This document shows positions 27,252 through 37,547 of a DNA stretch of 64,000 nt, piece by piece. Both the position numbers and the translations under genes were made by a program. How positions within the stretch are numbered: position 1 is the stretch's first letter; each line of letters begins with the position of its first letter. Location of the stretch: contig NZ_CP039712.1 of the NCBI RefSeq assembly GCF_005145005.1, positions 155,001 to 219,000 on the forward strand, read 5' to 3'. Under the pieces are notes generated by a model that saw nothing but the letters and a program-made list of their open reading frames with translations, had not been told where the DNA came from and did no database searches. This DNA comes from Vagococcus zengguangii (GTDB lineage: Bacteria; Bacillota; Bacilli; Lactobacillales; Vagococcaceae).

Positions 27252-30098
27252 TTATTTAGTCAAGAAATTAAACAACGAAATCTCCACTGGTTCTTCTAAT
27301 TGTAATAGCATCTTGACCAATGATTTTGTTTCGCCTTCTGAGGTGGCGCGGGTGACTTGTTCCATTGAGTTAACATCAGGCTTAACTTTCCCTAGATAAT
27401 AGAAGTCAGAACCATGATCATCAGCTTTTTTGATAAAGAAGTGGATATTAGCTGTTTGTCCATGTTCTTGTAAATAACGAACTTCAGGACTATTTATGGT
27501 TCGTGGTGCTTTGGTAAACCATTGGATGGTCTGGCTATCAACGAATCCATCTTCATAGGCGACTAGTGAACCTCGGAAATCTTCGCCCTTTTCAAGTGTC
27601 ACAAAAATGATGAAATCGGCGTCGTTATATATATAACCACCAATATTTTGGTTAACCATTTGCTCTTGCCAATTTAGTAGACGCAATGTATCACGGCGAC
27701 GATATTTTTGATATAAGGTAAAAGGTAGCTGTTTAATATGCTCACGATATTTTGCTATTCCTACTCGAATTAAATCACGCAAATGAGTAACAAAATAGTC
27801 ATTTTTCATCACGTGAAGGAATGACGGAGTAACATTTCCTTCTAAATCAATAAAAGTCGCTTGCTTAAATCTTTTTTTATCGCCACCGGTATAGAAATTC
27901 ATAGATAATACATTTAAAGTAGAAGCAATTGTTTGTTCGTCATGTTGAATTTCACATGACATAAACAACTGATGTAGTGCGTCATAAGAGTAAGTTGTTT
28001 TTTTAGTATCAAGTATGTCATTAATCAAGACTAATTCATTAAGTCGTAAGCCTACTAATAATTCATCTGAGACAAAATTCAAATAAGTCTCCTCTAGTTC
28101 AGACAGCACCGGAATATCCTCTTTCATACTCTTTAAAAATCGATAGTAATTTTTTTGTTTTGTTGCGATTACAACGGGATCGACAATTTTTTGAGTATAA
28201 AAGTCCCATAGCTTTGGGATTCGGTTTAACCGATTTTTTAATTCTTGATAAGGTTTACGAAGCATCGTCATACTATCAATTTTTACTTGGTCAATTGATG
28301 AGGAAATCCGTTCCTTAGCAATCTGCTCAAAGTTGATAGCAGAGAGACCTGAAATGTAATGGGTATCGTAAGTATCTTTTCTTAGGTTATTTTTGTTGAG
28401 TGACATATCCCCAGACAGGGCCATCGGAATTAAGTAGTTATTTTGATAATTCCCGATAAAATCGATAATGGTAACGTAGTCTTTGTCAGGGTGTTTTCTT
28501 AGACCGCGTCCTAATTGTTGAATGAAAATAATACTAGATTGTGTATTCCTAAGCATCACTACTTGATTTACGATTGGGATGTCGATGCCTTCGTTAAAAA
28601 TATCAACGGTAAAAATATAATGGAGATTACCAGCTTCTAATTCTGAAATCACGGCTTCACGTTCGCTAATAGAATGTTGCCCAGATAAAAATTTTGAAGG
28701 AACTCCTCGTTCGTCAAATCGTCTCGATAATTCCTCTGCTTCGTCAATAGAAGAACAGAAAACTAATCCTTTAGGTTGGTTATTACTACAGCTGTAGTAG
28801 TTGATTTTTTCTAATAAAAAATCAACACGTTCATCCGCGATAAGATAGTTAAAATCAATTTTCTCATGGATGGTCATGCCATCTTTTTCGTAATCTGTTA
28901 CACCAAAATAGTGAAAAGGGCACAGCATATTTTCTTTGAGCGCATCCTGCAGGCGGATTTCATAAGCGATATTGTAATCAAATAATTCAAAAATATTAAA
29001 ATTATCTGTTCTTTCAGGTGTAGCTGTCATCCCTAATAAAAAGTTGGGCTTAAAATAGTTAAGCGTGCGTAAGTATGATTCAGCACCGGCTTTATGAACT
29101 TCATCAATTAGCACGTAGTCAAAATAATCCTCAGTGAACAACTGGTAGTTTTCAGGTTTTGAAATGGTTTGAATGGTCGCAAAAAGATAGTTTGCGTCAA
29201 TTTCACGCGTGTTTCCTGAAAGTATTCCATAGTCACTATCAGAGCCGCCTATTATTTGTTGAAAGGATTCTTTTGCTTTAGTTAAAATCTGTTCTCGGTG
29301 AACAATGAACAGCATTTTCTTTGGTTTGTAATTTAGAACATCAAAGGCAGCCAAATAAGTTTTCCCCGTTCCTGTCGCGGAAATGATTAAGCCTTTTTGT
29401 TGACCTTCTGCACGCAATTGTTCCAAACTATCCAGTGCTTGCCGTTGCATTTTATTAGGTACAACGTAAGCTGGTTTTTCTTCAGTTAGTTCGATGGGGT
29501 GATAGTCTGATTTAAAAACTGGCTGTTCGTAATTCATCTGATACTGCTTAATCCATTCGGTAGATAAGGGAGACGCTTCATTCCACTCTTTTTCCATATG
29601 ATGTGTAACTTGATGAATGATTTCCCCATGTTCGTAGGATGTTAGTTTGACGTTCCATTCGTAATTTAATTTTAAGGCACTAAGCGTTAAATTAGAGCTT
29701 CCGACAATTAACGAATGATGGGTTGTTTGTGAGAATAAGTAACCTTTAGCATGAAAACCAGCTTTATTTGAGATTCTCACATCTAAGTTAGGAATATTTA
29801 ACAAATCTTCAAAGACTTTCGGCTGATTAAAAGATAAATAAGTCGATGTCAGCAAACGGCCTCCTAATCCTCGTCGATGTAAATCTGCCAGTTGCGCTTT
29901 AATGGAAGCTAATCCATCTTTTGTTATAAAAGCGATGGAGAAAAAGAAATCTTGGCAATTATCTAGTTCATTTTGAAGCGTGTTTAAAAGAAAGGTTTTA
30001 TCGACGGGCTGATTGATAATTACTTCTGGGTCATAGGCAGAACCAGGAACAGTTTTGTCGATGAAAGCTTTTTTAAGTGAGCGTTCTAAAATTTCCAT
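27252..30098 (-). CDS. PLD-like / DEAD-box helicase / DUF3427 protein
   Basis: This 948-residue cytoplasmic protein has three parts. Residues 1-190 form a phospholipase D-like nuclease domain with one HKD-type motif (His116, Lys118, and Gly133-Asn136 in VGSSNLT). Residues about 215-560 are a superfamily 2 helicase: Walker A ATGTGKT (241-247), DEVH at 332-335, and motif VI QQLGRGLRK (527-535). The rest, to 948, matches the DUF3427 family by character. Such proteins are widespread and proposed to act in DNA repair or defence; no activity is established here. A Nudix gene ends 19 bp upstream and is surely co-transcribed. Confidence 0.85.
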   Translation of the reverse strand: MEILERSLKKAFIDKTVPGSAYDPEVIINQPVDKTFLLNTLQNELDNCQDFFFSIAFITKDGLASIKAQLADLHRRGLGGRLLTSTYLSFNQPKVFEDLLNIPNLDVRISNKAGFHAKGYLFSQTTHHSLIVGSSNLTLSALKLNYEWNVKLTSYEHGEIIHQVTHHMEKEWNEASPLSTEWIKQYQMNYEQPVFKSDYHPIELTEEKPAYVVPNKMQRQALDSLEQLRAEGQQKGLIISATGTGKTYLAAFDVLNYKPKKMLFIVHREQILTKAKESFQQIIGGSDSDYGILSGNTREIDANYLFATIQTISKPENYQLFTEDYFDYVLIDEVHKAGAESYLRTLNYFKPNFLLGMTATPERTDNFNIFELFDYNIAYEIRLQDALKENMLCPFHYFGVTDYEKDGMTIHEKIDFNYLIADERVDFLLEKINYYSCSNNQPKGLVFCSSIDEAEELSRRFDERGVPSKFLSGQHSISEREAVISELEAGNLHYIFTVDIFNEGIDIPIVNQVVMLRNTQSSIIFIQQLGRGLRKHPDKDYVTIIDFIGNYQNNYLIPMALSGDMSLNKNNLRKDTYDTHYISGLSAINFEQIAKERISSSIDQVKIDSMTMLRKPYQELKNRLNRIPKLWDFYTQKIVDPVVIATKQKNYYRFLKSMKEDIPVLSELEETYLNFVSDELLVGLRLNELVLINDILDTKKTTYSYDALHQLFMSCEIQHDEQTIASTLNVLSMNFYTGGDKKRFKQATFIDLEGNVTPSFLHVMKNDYFVTHLRDLIRVGIAKYREHIKQLPFTLYQKYRRRDTLRLLNWQEQMVNQNIGGYIYNDADFIIFVTLEKGEDFRGSLVAYEDGFVDSQTIQWFTKAPRTINSPEVRYLQEHGQTANIHFFIKKADDHGSDFYYLGKVKPDVNSMEQVTRATSEGETKSLVKMLLQLEEPVEISLFNFLTK

Positions 30099-30117
30099 AT
30101 AACACGTCCTTTTTACC

Positions 30118-30510
30118 TTATTTTGTGCTTAATTTTTCTACTGCTGGAATATCAGCGGGCGCCCAAGTTAACGTTTGAAGTTCGTTAGGATATAACCATT
30201 TAATCGCTGCATGTTCGGTTAATTGTGGTGTGCCACTGATTAAGTGACAAATAAAAGTTGTTAATGTTACAACGCCAAAGTCATATTCGTACGTAGTGGT
30301 TTCAAAAATATCTTCAGCAACATTGACGTCAATCAATAATTCTTCATTTAATTCTCTTTTTAGTGCAGCTTGTGGTGTTTCACCAGGTTCTATTTTTCCG
30401 CCAGGGAATTCCCACATTAGGCTAAGGGACATATGTTCACTGCGTTGGGCACATAATATTTTGCCCTCATTCATCAAAATTGCGCCTACTACATTGATTT
30501 GTTTCTTCAT
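30118..30510 (-). CDS. MutT-like Nudix hydrolase
   Basis: This 130-residue protein has a clear Nudix box at residues 38-60 (Gly38, Glu44, Arg52-Glu53, Glu56-Glu57; GGKIEPGETPQAAL then KRELNEEL). It resembles MutT/8-oxo-dGTP diphosphatases in length and in the AQRSEHMSLSLMWEFPGG lead-in. It forms a two-gene operon with the PLD-helicase protein. Sanitation of oxidised nucleotides is the likely role, but substrate range in this family is broad. Confidence 0.85.
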   Translation of the reverse strand: MKKQINVVGAILMNEGKILCAQRSEHMSLSLMWEFPGGKIEPGETPQAALKRELNEELLIDVNVAEDIFETTTYEYDFGVVTLTTFICHLISGTPQLTEHAAIKWLYPNELQTLTWAPADIPAVEKLSTK

Positions 30511-30664
30511 TGTATCTCGTCCTTTTTCAATTAATATAATAATTGTAACAGATCTATTCGCGTAACAAATACTTTAATTAAATAAAAAGATTTATATAGT
30601 TAGCTATTTAACAATCTCTTCATCTAATAAAGCTCTTTTCCTTTATTCCTACTTTCAAAATCTG

Positions 30665-30695
30665 TATAATATATATAAGGTCAAATATAGTCAAG
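30665..30695 (+). promoter_or_regulatory. ctsR promoter -10 and CtsR box
   Basis: TATAAT (30665-30670) is followed by AGGTCAAATATAGTCAAG (30678-30695), a tandem heptad repeat matching the CtsR operator (RGTCAAA-NAN-RGTCAAA) with one deviation. Its place over the transcription start indicates autorepression of the class III heat-shock operon. The -35 is weak. Confidence 0.82.
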
Positions 30696-30710
30696 AAGTT
30701 GGTGAGGAAA

Positions 30711-31181
30711 ATGGATAATCAAAACATGTCCGATTTGATCGAACAGTATTTAAAAAGAATTCTGCAAGAAGAAGAGGTTGTTGAGATTCGTCGTATTGAG
30801 ATGGCATCCCAATTTAGTTGTGTGCCATCGCAGATTAATTATGTTATTAAAACCCGATTCACACTGGCACAAGGCTACATGGTTGAAAGTAAACGAGGTG
30901 GCGGTGGCTATATTCGCATCCAAAGAGTACAATTAGGTCATAACGAAGATTATTTAAGTTATTTAAGTGATTTAATAACGGACCGTTTGACATATAGCGA
31001 AGCACAGGCTGTTATTGAACAGTTATACCAACAAAAATTATTAACCAAAAATGAAAGTCAATTACTACTATCCGTCGTCCATTACGATGTGATTGGTAAA
31101 CAAAATGATCGAGAAGAATACGTTAGAAGTAATATTATCAAAGCAGTAATCGATCGTTTACGCTATGAAGAAAAGAGGTAA
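30711..31181 (+). CDS. ctsR: CtsR, class III heat-shock repressor
   Basis: CtsR represses clp genes and is inactivated by heat. The protein of about 156 residues has the family's winged helix-turn-helix and conserved stretch (CVPSQINYVIKTRF, SKRGGGGYIRI with the tetraglycine thermosensor loop) and a C-terminal dimerisation domain. The ATG at 30711 gives the usual N-terminus (MSDLIEQYLKRIL close to the start); upstream TTG and GTG codons lie in the ribosome binding site. It overlaps clpC, with no mcsA or mcsB between, as in other Lactobacillales. Confidence 0.94.
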   Translation: MDNQNMSDLIEQYLKRILQEEEVVEIRRIEMASQFSCVPSQINYVIKTRFTLAQGYMVESKRGGGGYIRIQRVQLGHNEDYLSYLSDLITDRLTYSEAQAVIEQLYQQKLLTKNESQLLLSVVHYDVIGKQNDREEYVRSNIIKAVIDRLRYEEKR

Positions 31182-31186
31182 TGAGG

Positions 31187-33670
31187 ATGTTAGAATTAAC
31201 AGGAAAAGCACGCCAAGTCTTAATGATTGCACAACAAGAAGCGAAACGTTTTCGTCATCAATCAGTCGGTTCAGAACATTTGCTATTGGGGCTGGTAATG
31301 GAAGAAGAAGGTGTTGCAGGTTCTATTTTAAGAAGTTACGATATTCAAGTTGAGGATATCCAACGTGAAATTAACTCACTAACGGGGTTCAATACGAACC
31401 GTTATAGTAAGGCAGTAGATTACTTGCCGTATTCACCAAGAACGAGTCAAATTATTACGTTTGCGCAAGATGAAGCCGTGCGCTTGCGTTCCCCAAAAGT
31501 CGGAACAGAGCATATTTTGTTAGGTATTTTACGTGATGATGAAATTTTAGCATCACGCATTTTACGCAACTTTGGCTTAGATTTATCAAAAGCGCGTCAA
31601 ACAGTATTGAAAAAAATTGGTGCTATGGAAACTAAAGGATTTAAAGGCAAACGTTCTGCAGGTAGCAGCGAGCAAACTCTTGATTCTAAGACACCAACTC
31701 TTGATGCTTTAGCGCGTGATCTTACCAATTTAGCACGTGAAGGCGGACTAGATCCGGTCTTAGGTCGTGAAAAAGAAGTCAAACGTTTGATTCAAATTTT
31801 GAGTCGTCGTACAAAAAATAATCCAGTCTTAGTCGGGGAACCAGGTGTGGGTAAGACGGCTATCGCCGAAGGATTAGCGCAAAAAATCGTTAACGGTCAA
31901 GTGCCGGAAGATATGTTTGAAAAACGTTTGATGATGCTAGATATGGGCGCAGTGGTAGCTGGTACTAAATACCGTGGCGAATTTGAAGAACGCATGAAAC
32001 AGTTAGTGTCTGAAATTTATGTGGATGGTAATGTGATTTTATTCATTGATGAATTACATACATTAATTGGTGCTGGGGGCGCAGAAGGAGCGATTGATGC
32101 GTCAAACATCTTGAAGCCAGCTTTAGCGCGTGGTGAAATCCAAACAATTGGTGCGACTACGTTAGAAGAGTATCAAAAATATATCGAAAAAGATTCTGCC
32201 TTTGAGCGTCGTTTTGCTAAAATTCAAGTTGATGAACCAACACCTGAAGAAGCGCTAGAAATCTTGAAAGGTATTCGTCCAAAATACGAAGAACATCACA
32301 AAGTAGCTATCACAGATGAGGCCCTATCTGAAGCAGTTAACTTATCTGTTCGCTACATTAGTGGCCGTCAATTGCCAGATAAAGCGATTGATTTAATTGA
32401 CGAAAGTGCGGCTAAAGTTCGTTTGAGTCACACAACGAAGGTGACGCCGTTAATGCGCGCTAAAAATAAATTAGCTGAGATTCGTGAAGCGAAAGAACTG
32501 GCGATTTTAGAACAAAATTTTGAAGAGGCATCAAAATTACGTAAGCAAGAAAAACGTCAAGAAGAAAAAATTGTGAAGCTAGAGGCAGAACAATTAAGCG
32601 ACACGCCTAACTATCAAAAATCAGTCACAGATTTAGATATCGGTGAAGTGATTTCTCTATGGACCGGTATTCCGTTACAACAATTGGAGAAAAAAGAAAG
32701 CGAACGTCTATTAGAACTTGAAAAAGAGCTGCACAAACGTGTAGTAGGCCAAGACGAAGCGGTTGTAGCAGTTTCTAAAGCAATTCGTCGTGCACGTAGT
32801 GGATTGAAAGATCCAAAACGTCCGATCGGTTCATTCATGTTCTTAGGCCCAACCGGTGTGGGGAAAACGGAATTAGCCAAAGCGTTAGCTGAAGCGGTAT
32901 TTGGAGCCGAAGATGCTTTAATTCGTGTCGATATGTCAGAATTTATGGAAAAACATTCGACTAGCCGTTTAATTGGTTCACCTCCAGGCTATGTTGGGTA
33001 TGATGAAGGCGGACAGTTAACGGAAAAAATTCGTCAAAAACCTTATTCAGTCATTTTGTTTGATGAAGTTGAAAAAGCACATCCAGATATTTTCAATGTC
33101 TTACTTCAAGTGTTGGACGATGGCCACTTAACGGATACCAAAGGGCGTAAAGTTGATTTCCGTAATACGATTATCATTATGACCTCTAATATCGGGGCGA
33201 CGGCGCTAAAAGAAGAAAAATTTGTCGGATTTAACGCCACAGACTTGAGCGCTGATCATAAAGCCATGTCTAGTCGTATGATGGAAGAATTGAAGAAGGC
33301 TTTCCGACCAGAATTCATCAACCGTATTGATGAAACCATCGTCTTCCGTTCATTAAACAAAAAAGAATTACGTGAAATTGTGAAGATTATGTCGCAATCG
33401 TTAGTGACACGTTTAGCCGAGCAAGACATCAAATTAAAATTAACGGCAACAGCGTTAGATTTAGTTGGTGAAGCAGGATTCGATCCGGAATACGGAGCCC
33501 GACCATTAAAACGTGCGTTACAAACGAAAGTGGAAGATCGTTTGAGTGAAGAATTACTAGCCGGTAAGATTACGGTAGGTAGTCAAGTGACAATTGGTGC
33601 AAGTAAAGGTGAAATCACGATTAACGTTAAGGATAAAGGTACTGAAAAGACAAAGGTTAAAACTAAATAA
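31187..33670 (+). CDS. clpC: ClpC, ATP-dependent protease chaperone subunit
   Basis: ClpC unfolds substrates and feeds them to ClpP. The protein of about 827 residues has two N-terminal Clp repeats (1-145), AAA1 with Walker [14 protein letters not shown], a central UVR-like coiled coil ([17 protein letters not shown]) and AAA2 with [17 protein letters not shown]. The ATG at 31187 is preferred over 31181 because AAGAGG ends 8 bases upstream and the product then begins [10 protein letters not shown]. It shares the CtsR-controlled promoter. McsB-type arginine kinase targeting appears absent at this locus. Confidence 0.95.
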   Translation: MLELTGKARQVLMIAQQEAKRFRHQSVGSEHLLLGLVMEEEGVAGSILRSYDIQVEDIQREINSLTGFNTNRYSKAVDYLPYSPRTSQIITFAQDEAVRLRSPKVGTEHILLGILRDDEILASRILRNFGLDLSKARQTVLKKIGAMETKGFKGKRSAGSSEQTLDSKTPTLDALARDLTNLAREGGLDPVLGREKEVKRLIQILSRRTKNNPVLVGEPGVGKTAIAEGLAQKIVNGQVPEDMFEKRLMMLDMGAVVAGTKYRGEFEERMKQLVSEIYVDGNVILFIDELHTLIGAGGAEGAIDASNILKPALARGEIQTIGATTLEEYQKYIEKDSAFERRFAKIQVDEPTPEEALEILKGIRPKYEEHHKVAITDEALSEAVNLSVRYISGRQLPDKAIDLIDESAAKVRLSHTTKVTPLMRAKNKLAEIREAKELAILEQNFEEASKLRKQEKRQEEKIVKLEAEQLSDTPNYQKSVTDLDIGEVISLWTGIPLQQLEKKESERLLELEKELHKRVVGQDEAVVAVSKAIRRARSGLKDPKRPIGSFMFLGPTGVGKTELAKALAEAVFGAEDALIRVDMSEFMEKHSTSRLIGSPPGYVGYDEGGQLTEKIRQKPYSVILFDEVEKAHPDIFNVLLQVLDDGHLTDTKGRKVDFRNTIIIMTSNIGATALKEEKFVGFNATDLSADHKAMSSRMMEELKKAFRPEFINRIDETIVFRSLNKKELREIVKIMSQSLVTRLAEQDIKLKLTATALDLVGEAGFDPEYGARPLKRALQTKVEDRLSEELLAGKITVGSQVTIGASKGEITINVKDKGTEKTKVKTK

Positions 33671-33704
33671 TTTTATTTCACAAACAATAACTGTGTTATA
33701 ACAG

Positions 33705-33738
33705 AAAACGCTACAGGCGAAACTTGTAGCGTTTTTTT
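33705..33738 (+). terminator. Terminator of ctsR-clpC
   Basis: AAAACGCTACA (33705-33715) pairs with TGTAGCGTTTT (33725-33735) and continues into a T tract. Confidence 0.9.
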
Positions 33739-33776
33739 GTATGTGAAAAAAGCAACTATATTTATTGGTTAGTATG

Positions 33777-33790
33777 TGATAATATTATCA
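33777..33790. promoter_or_regulatory. Perfect palindrome upstream of the U32 gene pair
   Basis: TGATAATATTATCA is a perfect 14-bp palindrome 25 bp upstream of the first U32 start codon. It resembles a Fur-family box but lacks the central unpaired base of the usual 7-1-7 form. The regulator is unknown. Confidence 0.45.
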
Positions 33791-33815
33791 TGATTGCAAA
33801 CAAAGGAGTGTTATT

Positions 33816-34742
33816 ATGGAAATCCATTTAACGGCAACTGTTGAGTCATTAGAACAAGCCAAACAATTGCTTGAAGCAGGCGTAGATACGCTGTATTTCG
33901 GCGGTGGCACGTATGGTTTACGTTTACCACATAATTTTTCGTTAGAAGAACAACGTCAATTAGTTGAATTAGCCCACACATATGGGAAACGTGCAGTTGT
34001 CGCGGTTAACGCGATTATGCACCCAGAAAAAATGTTAGAAATTAAAGACTATTTAGATTTTTTACAAGAGATTAAAGTCGACGCAATTACCGTAGGAGAC
34101 ACGGGTGTGATTCATGTGTTGCGTCGTGATGGGTATAACTTACCGTTTATTTATGACGGCCACACAATGGTGACAAGTGCACGTCAAATGAACTTTTGGG
34201 CGAAACGTGGGGCGATTGGTTCAGTGGTCGCTCGTGAAGTTCCGTACTTAGAGTTATGTGAAATGAAAGACAAATTAATCGGTTTTGGTGAGATCTTGGT
34301 TTACGGTGCATCATGCATCCATCAATCAAAACGTCCGCTAGTGGAGAACTATTTGAATTTTGTTGAAACACCTGAACAAGATAAGTCTAAAGAAAGCAAT
34401 TTATTCTTATCGGAGCCACGTAAAGGGGGCACCCATTATTCAATTTACGAAGATGAGCATGGCACGCATATTTTTGCGAATAACGATGTCAATTTAATGG
34501 TACAGTTAGACGCATTAGCGGCGATTGATTTCCATGAATGGAAATTAGAAGGTATTTACACACCAGGTGAAACGTTTGTCGAGATTGCGAAGTTATTCAT
34601 TGAGGCGCGTGACTTATTGGTTAGCGGTCAGTGGACCGTTGAAAAAGGCTTGGAATTAAATGAAAAAGTAAAGGTACTACATCCTGAAGAGCGTGATTTA
34701 GATAGCGGGTTCTTCTTGATGAGTCCTGAAGAGGTGAAATAG
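33816..34742 (+). CDS. Peptidase U32 family protein, first of pair (TrhP1/YrrN-like)
   Basis: This 308-residue protein has a U32-type TIM-barrel half (LEQAKQLLEAGVDTLYFGGG) with the conserved YGASCIHQSKRPLVENYL. In Bacillus the adjacent pair YrrN/YrrO (TrhP1/TrhP2) is needed for prephenate-dependent hydroxylation of tRNA wobble uridine (ho5U); the peptidase label is historical. The tandem arrangement here, 4 bp apart, matches that pair. This member lacks the multi-cysteine cluster seen in its partner. Confidence 0.85.
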   Translation: MEIHLTATVESLEQAKQLLEAGVDTLYFGGGTYGLRLPHNFSLEEQRQLVELAHTYGKRAVVAVNAIMHPEKMLEIKDYLDFLQEIKVDAITVGDTGVIHVLRRDGYNLPFIYDGHTMVTSARQMNFWAKRGAIGSVVAREVPYLELCEMKDKLIGFGEILVYGASCIHQSKRPLVENYLNFVETPEQDKSKESNLFLSEPRKGGTHYSIYEDEHGTHIFANNDVNLMVQLDALAAIDFHEWKLEGIYTPGETFVEIAKLFIEARDLLVSGQWTVEKGLELNEKVKVLHPEERDLDSGFFLMSPEEVK

Positions 34743-34746
34743 AAAG

Positions 34747-35988
34747 ATGACAACAAAAAAAGTATTAAAACGTCCTGAGGTGTTAGCGCCAGCTGGAACT
34801 TTAGAAAAATTAAAAGTGGCGATTCATTACGGTGCGGATGCAGTGTATATTGGTGGGAATGCTTACGGATTGCGTAGTCGTGCCGGAAACTTCACCTATG
34901 AAGAGATGCAAGAAGGTGTGGCGTTTGCGAAAGAACACGGTGCAAAAGTTTATGTGGCGGCGAACATGGTAACGCATGAACATGACGAAGAAGGCGCGGG
35001 CGAGTTTTTCCGTGAATTACGTGATGTCGGAATTAGTGCGGTCATCGTATCAGATCCAGCATTAATCGAGATTTGTGCGACCGAAGCACCAGGATTGCCG
35101 ATTCACTTATCAACGCAAGCGTCAGCGACAAATTTCGAAACGTTAGAATTCTGGAAAGAAGAAGGACTTGAGCGTGTGGTGTTAGCACGTGAAGTCTCAA
35201 TGGAAGAAGTTAAAGCAATTCGTGAAAATACGGATGTCGAAATTGAAGCCTTTATCCACGGTGCAATGTGTATTTCTTATTCAGGTCGTTGCACGTTATC
35301 AAATCACATGTCCAAACGTGACGCGAACCGTGGTGGCTGTTGTCAGTCTTGTCGTTGGAAATACGACTTGTATGAGATGCCATTTGCTAACCAAAAACGT
35401 TCATTAGTCGCGCGCACGAAATCAGAAGAGCCGTTTTCAATGAGTGCGGTGGATATGTCGATGATTGAGCATATTCCTGAATTAATTCAAAACGGTGTTG
35501 ATAGTTTCAAAATCGAAGGTCGTATGAAGTCGATTCACTATGTTTCAACAGTTGCCAATGTTTATAAGACAGCGGTCAATAGCTACATGGAAGATCCAGA
35601 AAATTATGTATGTAAGCAAGAATGGATCGATGAATTATGGAAAGTTGCACAACGTGAATTAGCAACGGGCTTCTACTACAAAACACCAGGTGAAGATGAG
35701 CAATTATTTGGTGCGCGTCGTAAAATTCCCGCGTATAGCTTTATCGGCGAAGTCATGGCGTATGATGAAGAAACAAAAATGGCGACCGTTCGTCAACGTA
35801 ATGTCTTTAGTGTTGGAGATGAAGTCGAGTTTTATGGACCTGGTTTCCATCATTTCGAACAAACGATTGATGTCATGTGGGATGAAGAAGGAAACGAAAT
35901 TGATCGTGCACCTAACCCAATGGATTTATTGACGATTCCAGTTTCTCAACCCGTCAACGTGGGTGATATGATGCGCAAAAAGAAATAA
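34747..35988 (+). CDS. Peptidase U32 family protein, second of pair (TrhP2/YrrO-like tRNA hydroxylation)
   Basis: The 413-residue protein carries the full U32 signature: VLAPAGTLEKLKVAIHYGAD at the start, then FIHGAMCISYSGRCTLS followed by GGCCQSCRWKY, whose cysteines probably hold an iron-sulfur cluster, and a C-terminal U32 beta-barrel domain. By homology to YrrO/TrhP2 and RlhA it likely hydroxylates RNA, here tRNA uridine 34, rather than cutting protein. It is translationally close to the first U32 gene and forms an operon with it. Confidence 0.9.
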   Translation: MTTKKVLKRPEVLAPAGTLEKLKVAIHYGADAVYIGGNAYGLRSRAGNFTYEEMQEGVAFAKEHGAKVYVAANMVTHEHDEEGAGEFFRELRDVGISAVIVSDPALIEICATEAPGLPIHLSTQASATNFETLEFWKEEGLERVVLAREVSMEEVKAIRENTDVEIEAFIHGAMCISYSGRCTLSNHMSKRDANRGGCCQSCRWKYDLYEMPFANQKRSLVARTKSEEPFSMSAVDMSMIEHIPELIQNGVDSFKIEGRMKSIHYVSTVANVYKTAVNSYMEDPENYVCKQEWIDELWKVAQRELATGFYYKTPGEDEQLFGARRKIPAYSFIGEVMAYDEETKMATVRQRNVFSVGDEVEFYGPGFHHFEQTIDVMWDEEGNEIDRAPNPMDLLTIPVSQPVNVGDMMRKKK

Positions 35989-36122
35989 ATGAGAATTTTT
36001 TTTAGATTAGAATCATTATTAATTAGAATCCACTCATTTATAGAGCGTTTTCAATACGATTTGTTTCCATTATGATGTTTTTATTTGTATAATGTAGAGA
36101 TGATAGGATGGAGGGATTACGT

Positions 36123-37466
36123 TTGGATAATTACGATTACATTGTCATCGGTGGCGGTAGTGGCGGTATTGCTTCAGCAAATCGCGCAGCTATGCACGGT
36201 GCCAAAGTGTTGTTGATCGAAGGGAATCGTTTAGGTGGAACATGTGTGAACGTTGGATGTGTCCCTAAAAAGGTCATGTGGCAAGCGAGTGTCATGCGTG
36301 AGAATATGTTACAAGATAGTCAAGGGTATGGTTTTGATGTTGAAACAAGTTTTGATTTTAAAACATTAGTAGCCAATCGTGATGCGTATATCAAACGTTT
36401 GAATGGGTTGTATGCCCAAGGTTTAGCGAGCAACCAAGTCGATGTCGTGACAGGTTATGCTAAATTTATTTCTAAACATACGGTTGAAGTGAATGGAGCA
36501 ACGTATGAAGCGCCACATATCCTCATTGCAACAGGTGGCAAGTCAGTTTTTCCTGATATGCCTGGTGCTGAATATGGAGACGATTCAGATAGTTTCTTCA
36601 CATGGGAGACCTTACCGGAGAAAGTTGCGTTGGTTGGTGCAGGTTATATTGCGCTTGAAATAGCTGGCGTGTTAAATGGTTTAGGGGTTGAGACGCATTT
36701 GATTTATCGTTATGAGCGTCCACTACGTCAATTTGATACGGATATCGTTGACGAATTGCTTAGCATTTACGAAGCAGAAGGGATTCATTTGCATCCTGAA
36801 AGTCATATTCAACACATTGAAAAAACAGCGACCGGTTCATTAGTACTAACGACTCAAAAAGAAACGTTAGAAGTTGAACGTCTAATTTGGGGCATTGGTC
36901 GTACGCCAAATGTCGATTCGTTAGGTTTGGAAAATACTGATGTGAAGCTCGATGAACAAGGCTTTATTCAAGTTGATCGTTATCAAAATACTACTGCAGA
37001 AGGGATTTATGCTGTAGGAGATGTGATTGGAAAAATCGATCTAACACCCGTTGCGATTGCATCAGGTCGTCGTTTGTCAGAACGTTTATTCAACGGTCAA
37101 ACGGCGTTATATCTAGACTACGAAAATGTTCCAACTGTTATTTTTACCCATCCACCGATTGCGACAATCGGTTTATCAGAACAAGAAGCGCTTGAACAGT
37201 ATGGTGAAGATCAAGTGAAAATTTATCGTAGCCAGTTTAATCCGATGTTGTACGCGTTACAAGATCGCAAGGTTAAATCAACGATGAAATTAATTTGTGT
37301 CGGACCAGAAGAAAAAATTGTCGGCTTACACGGCATAGGTGTTGGAGTCGATGAGATGTTACAAGGCTTTGCGGTTGCCATTAAAATGGGGGCAACTAAA
37401 GCGGATTTTGATAACACTGTTGCGATTCATCCAACTGGTGCAGAAGAATTCGTTACCATGCGTTAA
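36123..37466 (+). CDS. gor: Glutathione-disulfide reductase
   Basis: This FAD- and NADPH-dependent enzyme of about 447 residues reduces glutathione disulfide. It starts with the FAD-binding [20 protein letters not shown], has the redox-active pair in [16 protein letters not shown], an NADPH-binding [17 protein letters not shown] and the C-terminal [12 protein letters not shown] with the catalytic histidine. TTG at 36123 is favoured: GGAGGG ends 7 bases upstream and the product begins DNYDYIVIG; the ATG at 36108 would place that site inside the gene. It lies just before the cyd operon, though no promoter stands out. Confidence 0.9.
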   Translation: MDNYDYIVIGGGSGGIASANRAAMHGAKVLLIEGNRLGGTCVNVGCVPKKVMWQASVMRENMLQDSQGYGFDVETSFDFKTLVANRDAYIKRLNGLYAQGLASNQVDVVTGYAKFISKHTVEVNGATYEAPHILIATGGKSVFPDMPGAEYGDDSDSFFTWETLPEKVALVGAGYIALEIAGVLNGLGVETHLIYRYERPLRQFDTDIVDELLSIYEAEGIHLHPESHIQHIEKTATGSLVLTTQKETLEVERLIWGIGRTPNVDSLGLENTDVKLDEQGFIQVDRYQNTTAEGIYAVGDVIGKIDLTPVAIASGRRLSERLFNGQTALYLDYENVPTVIFTHPPIATIGLSEQEALEQYGEDQVKIYRSQFNPMLYALQDRKVKSTMKLICVGPEEKIVGLHGIGVGVDEMLQGFAVAIKMGATKADFDNTVAIHPTGAEEFVTMR

Positions 37467-37547
37467 CCAATTGAATTTTCTCGAGAGCTATCGGTTGAGA
37501 GCAAATTCAAGTTAAAAACTAAATAATTTTTTAGAGGAGGTATTTTG

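Noticed and set aside
37467-37540. TTGAATTT/AAATTCAA inverted repeat between gor and cydA
   Set aside because: The stem is short with a large loop and no adjacent T tract, so neither a terminator nor an operator can be supported.
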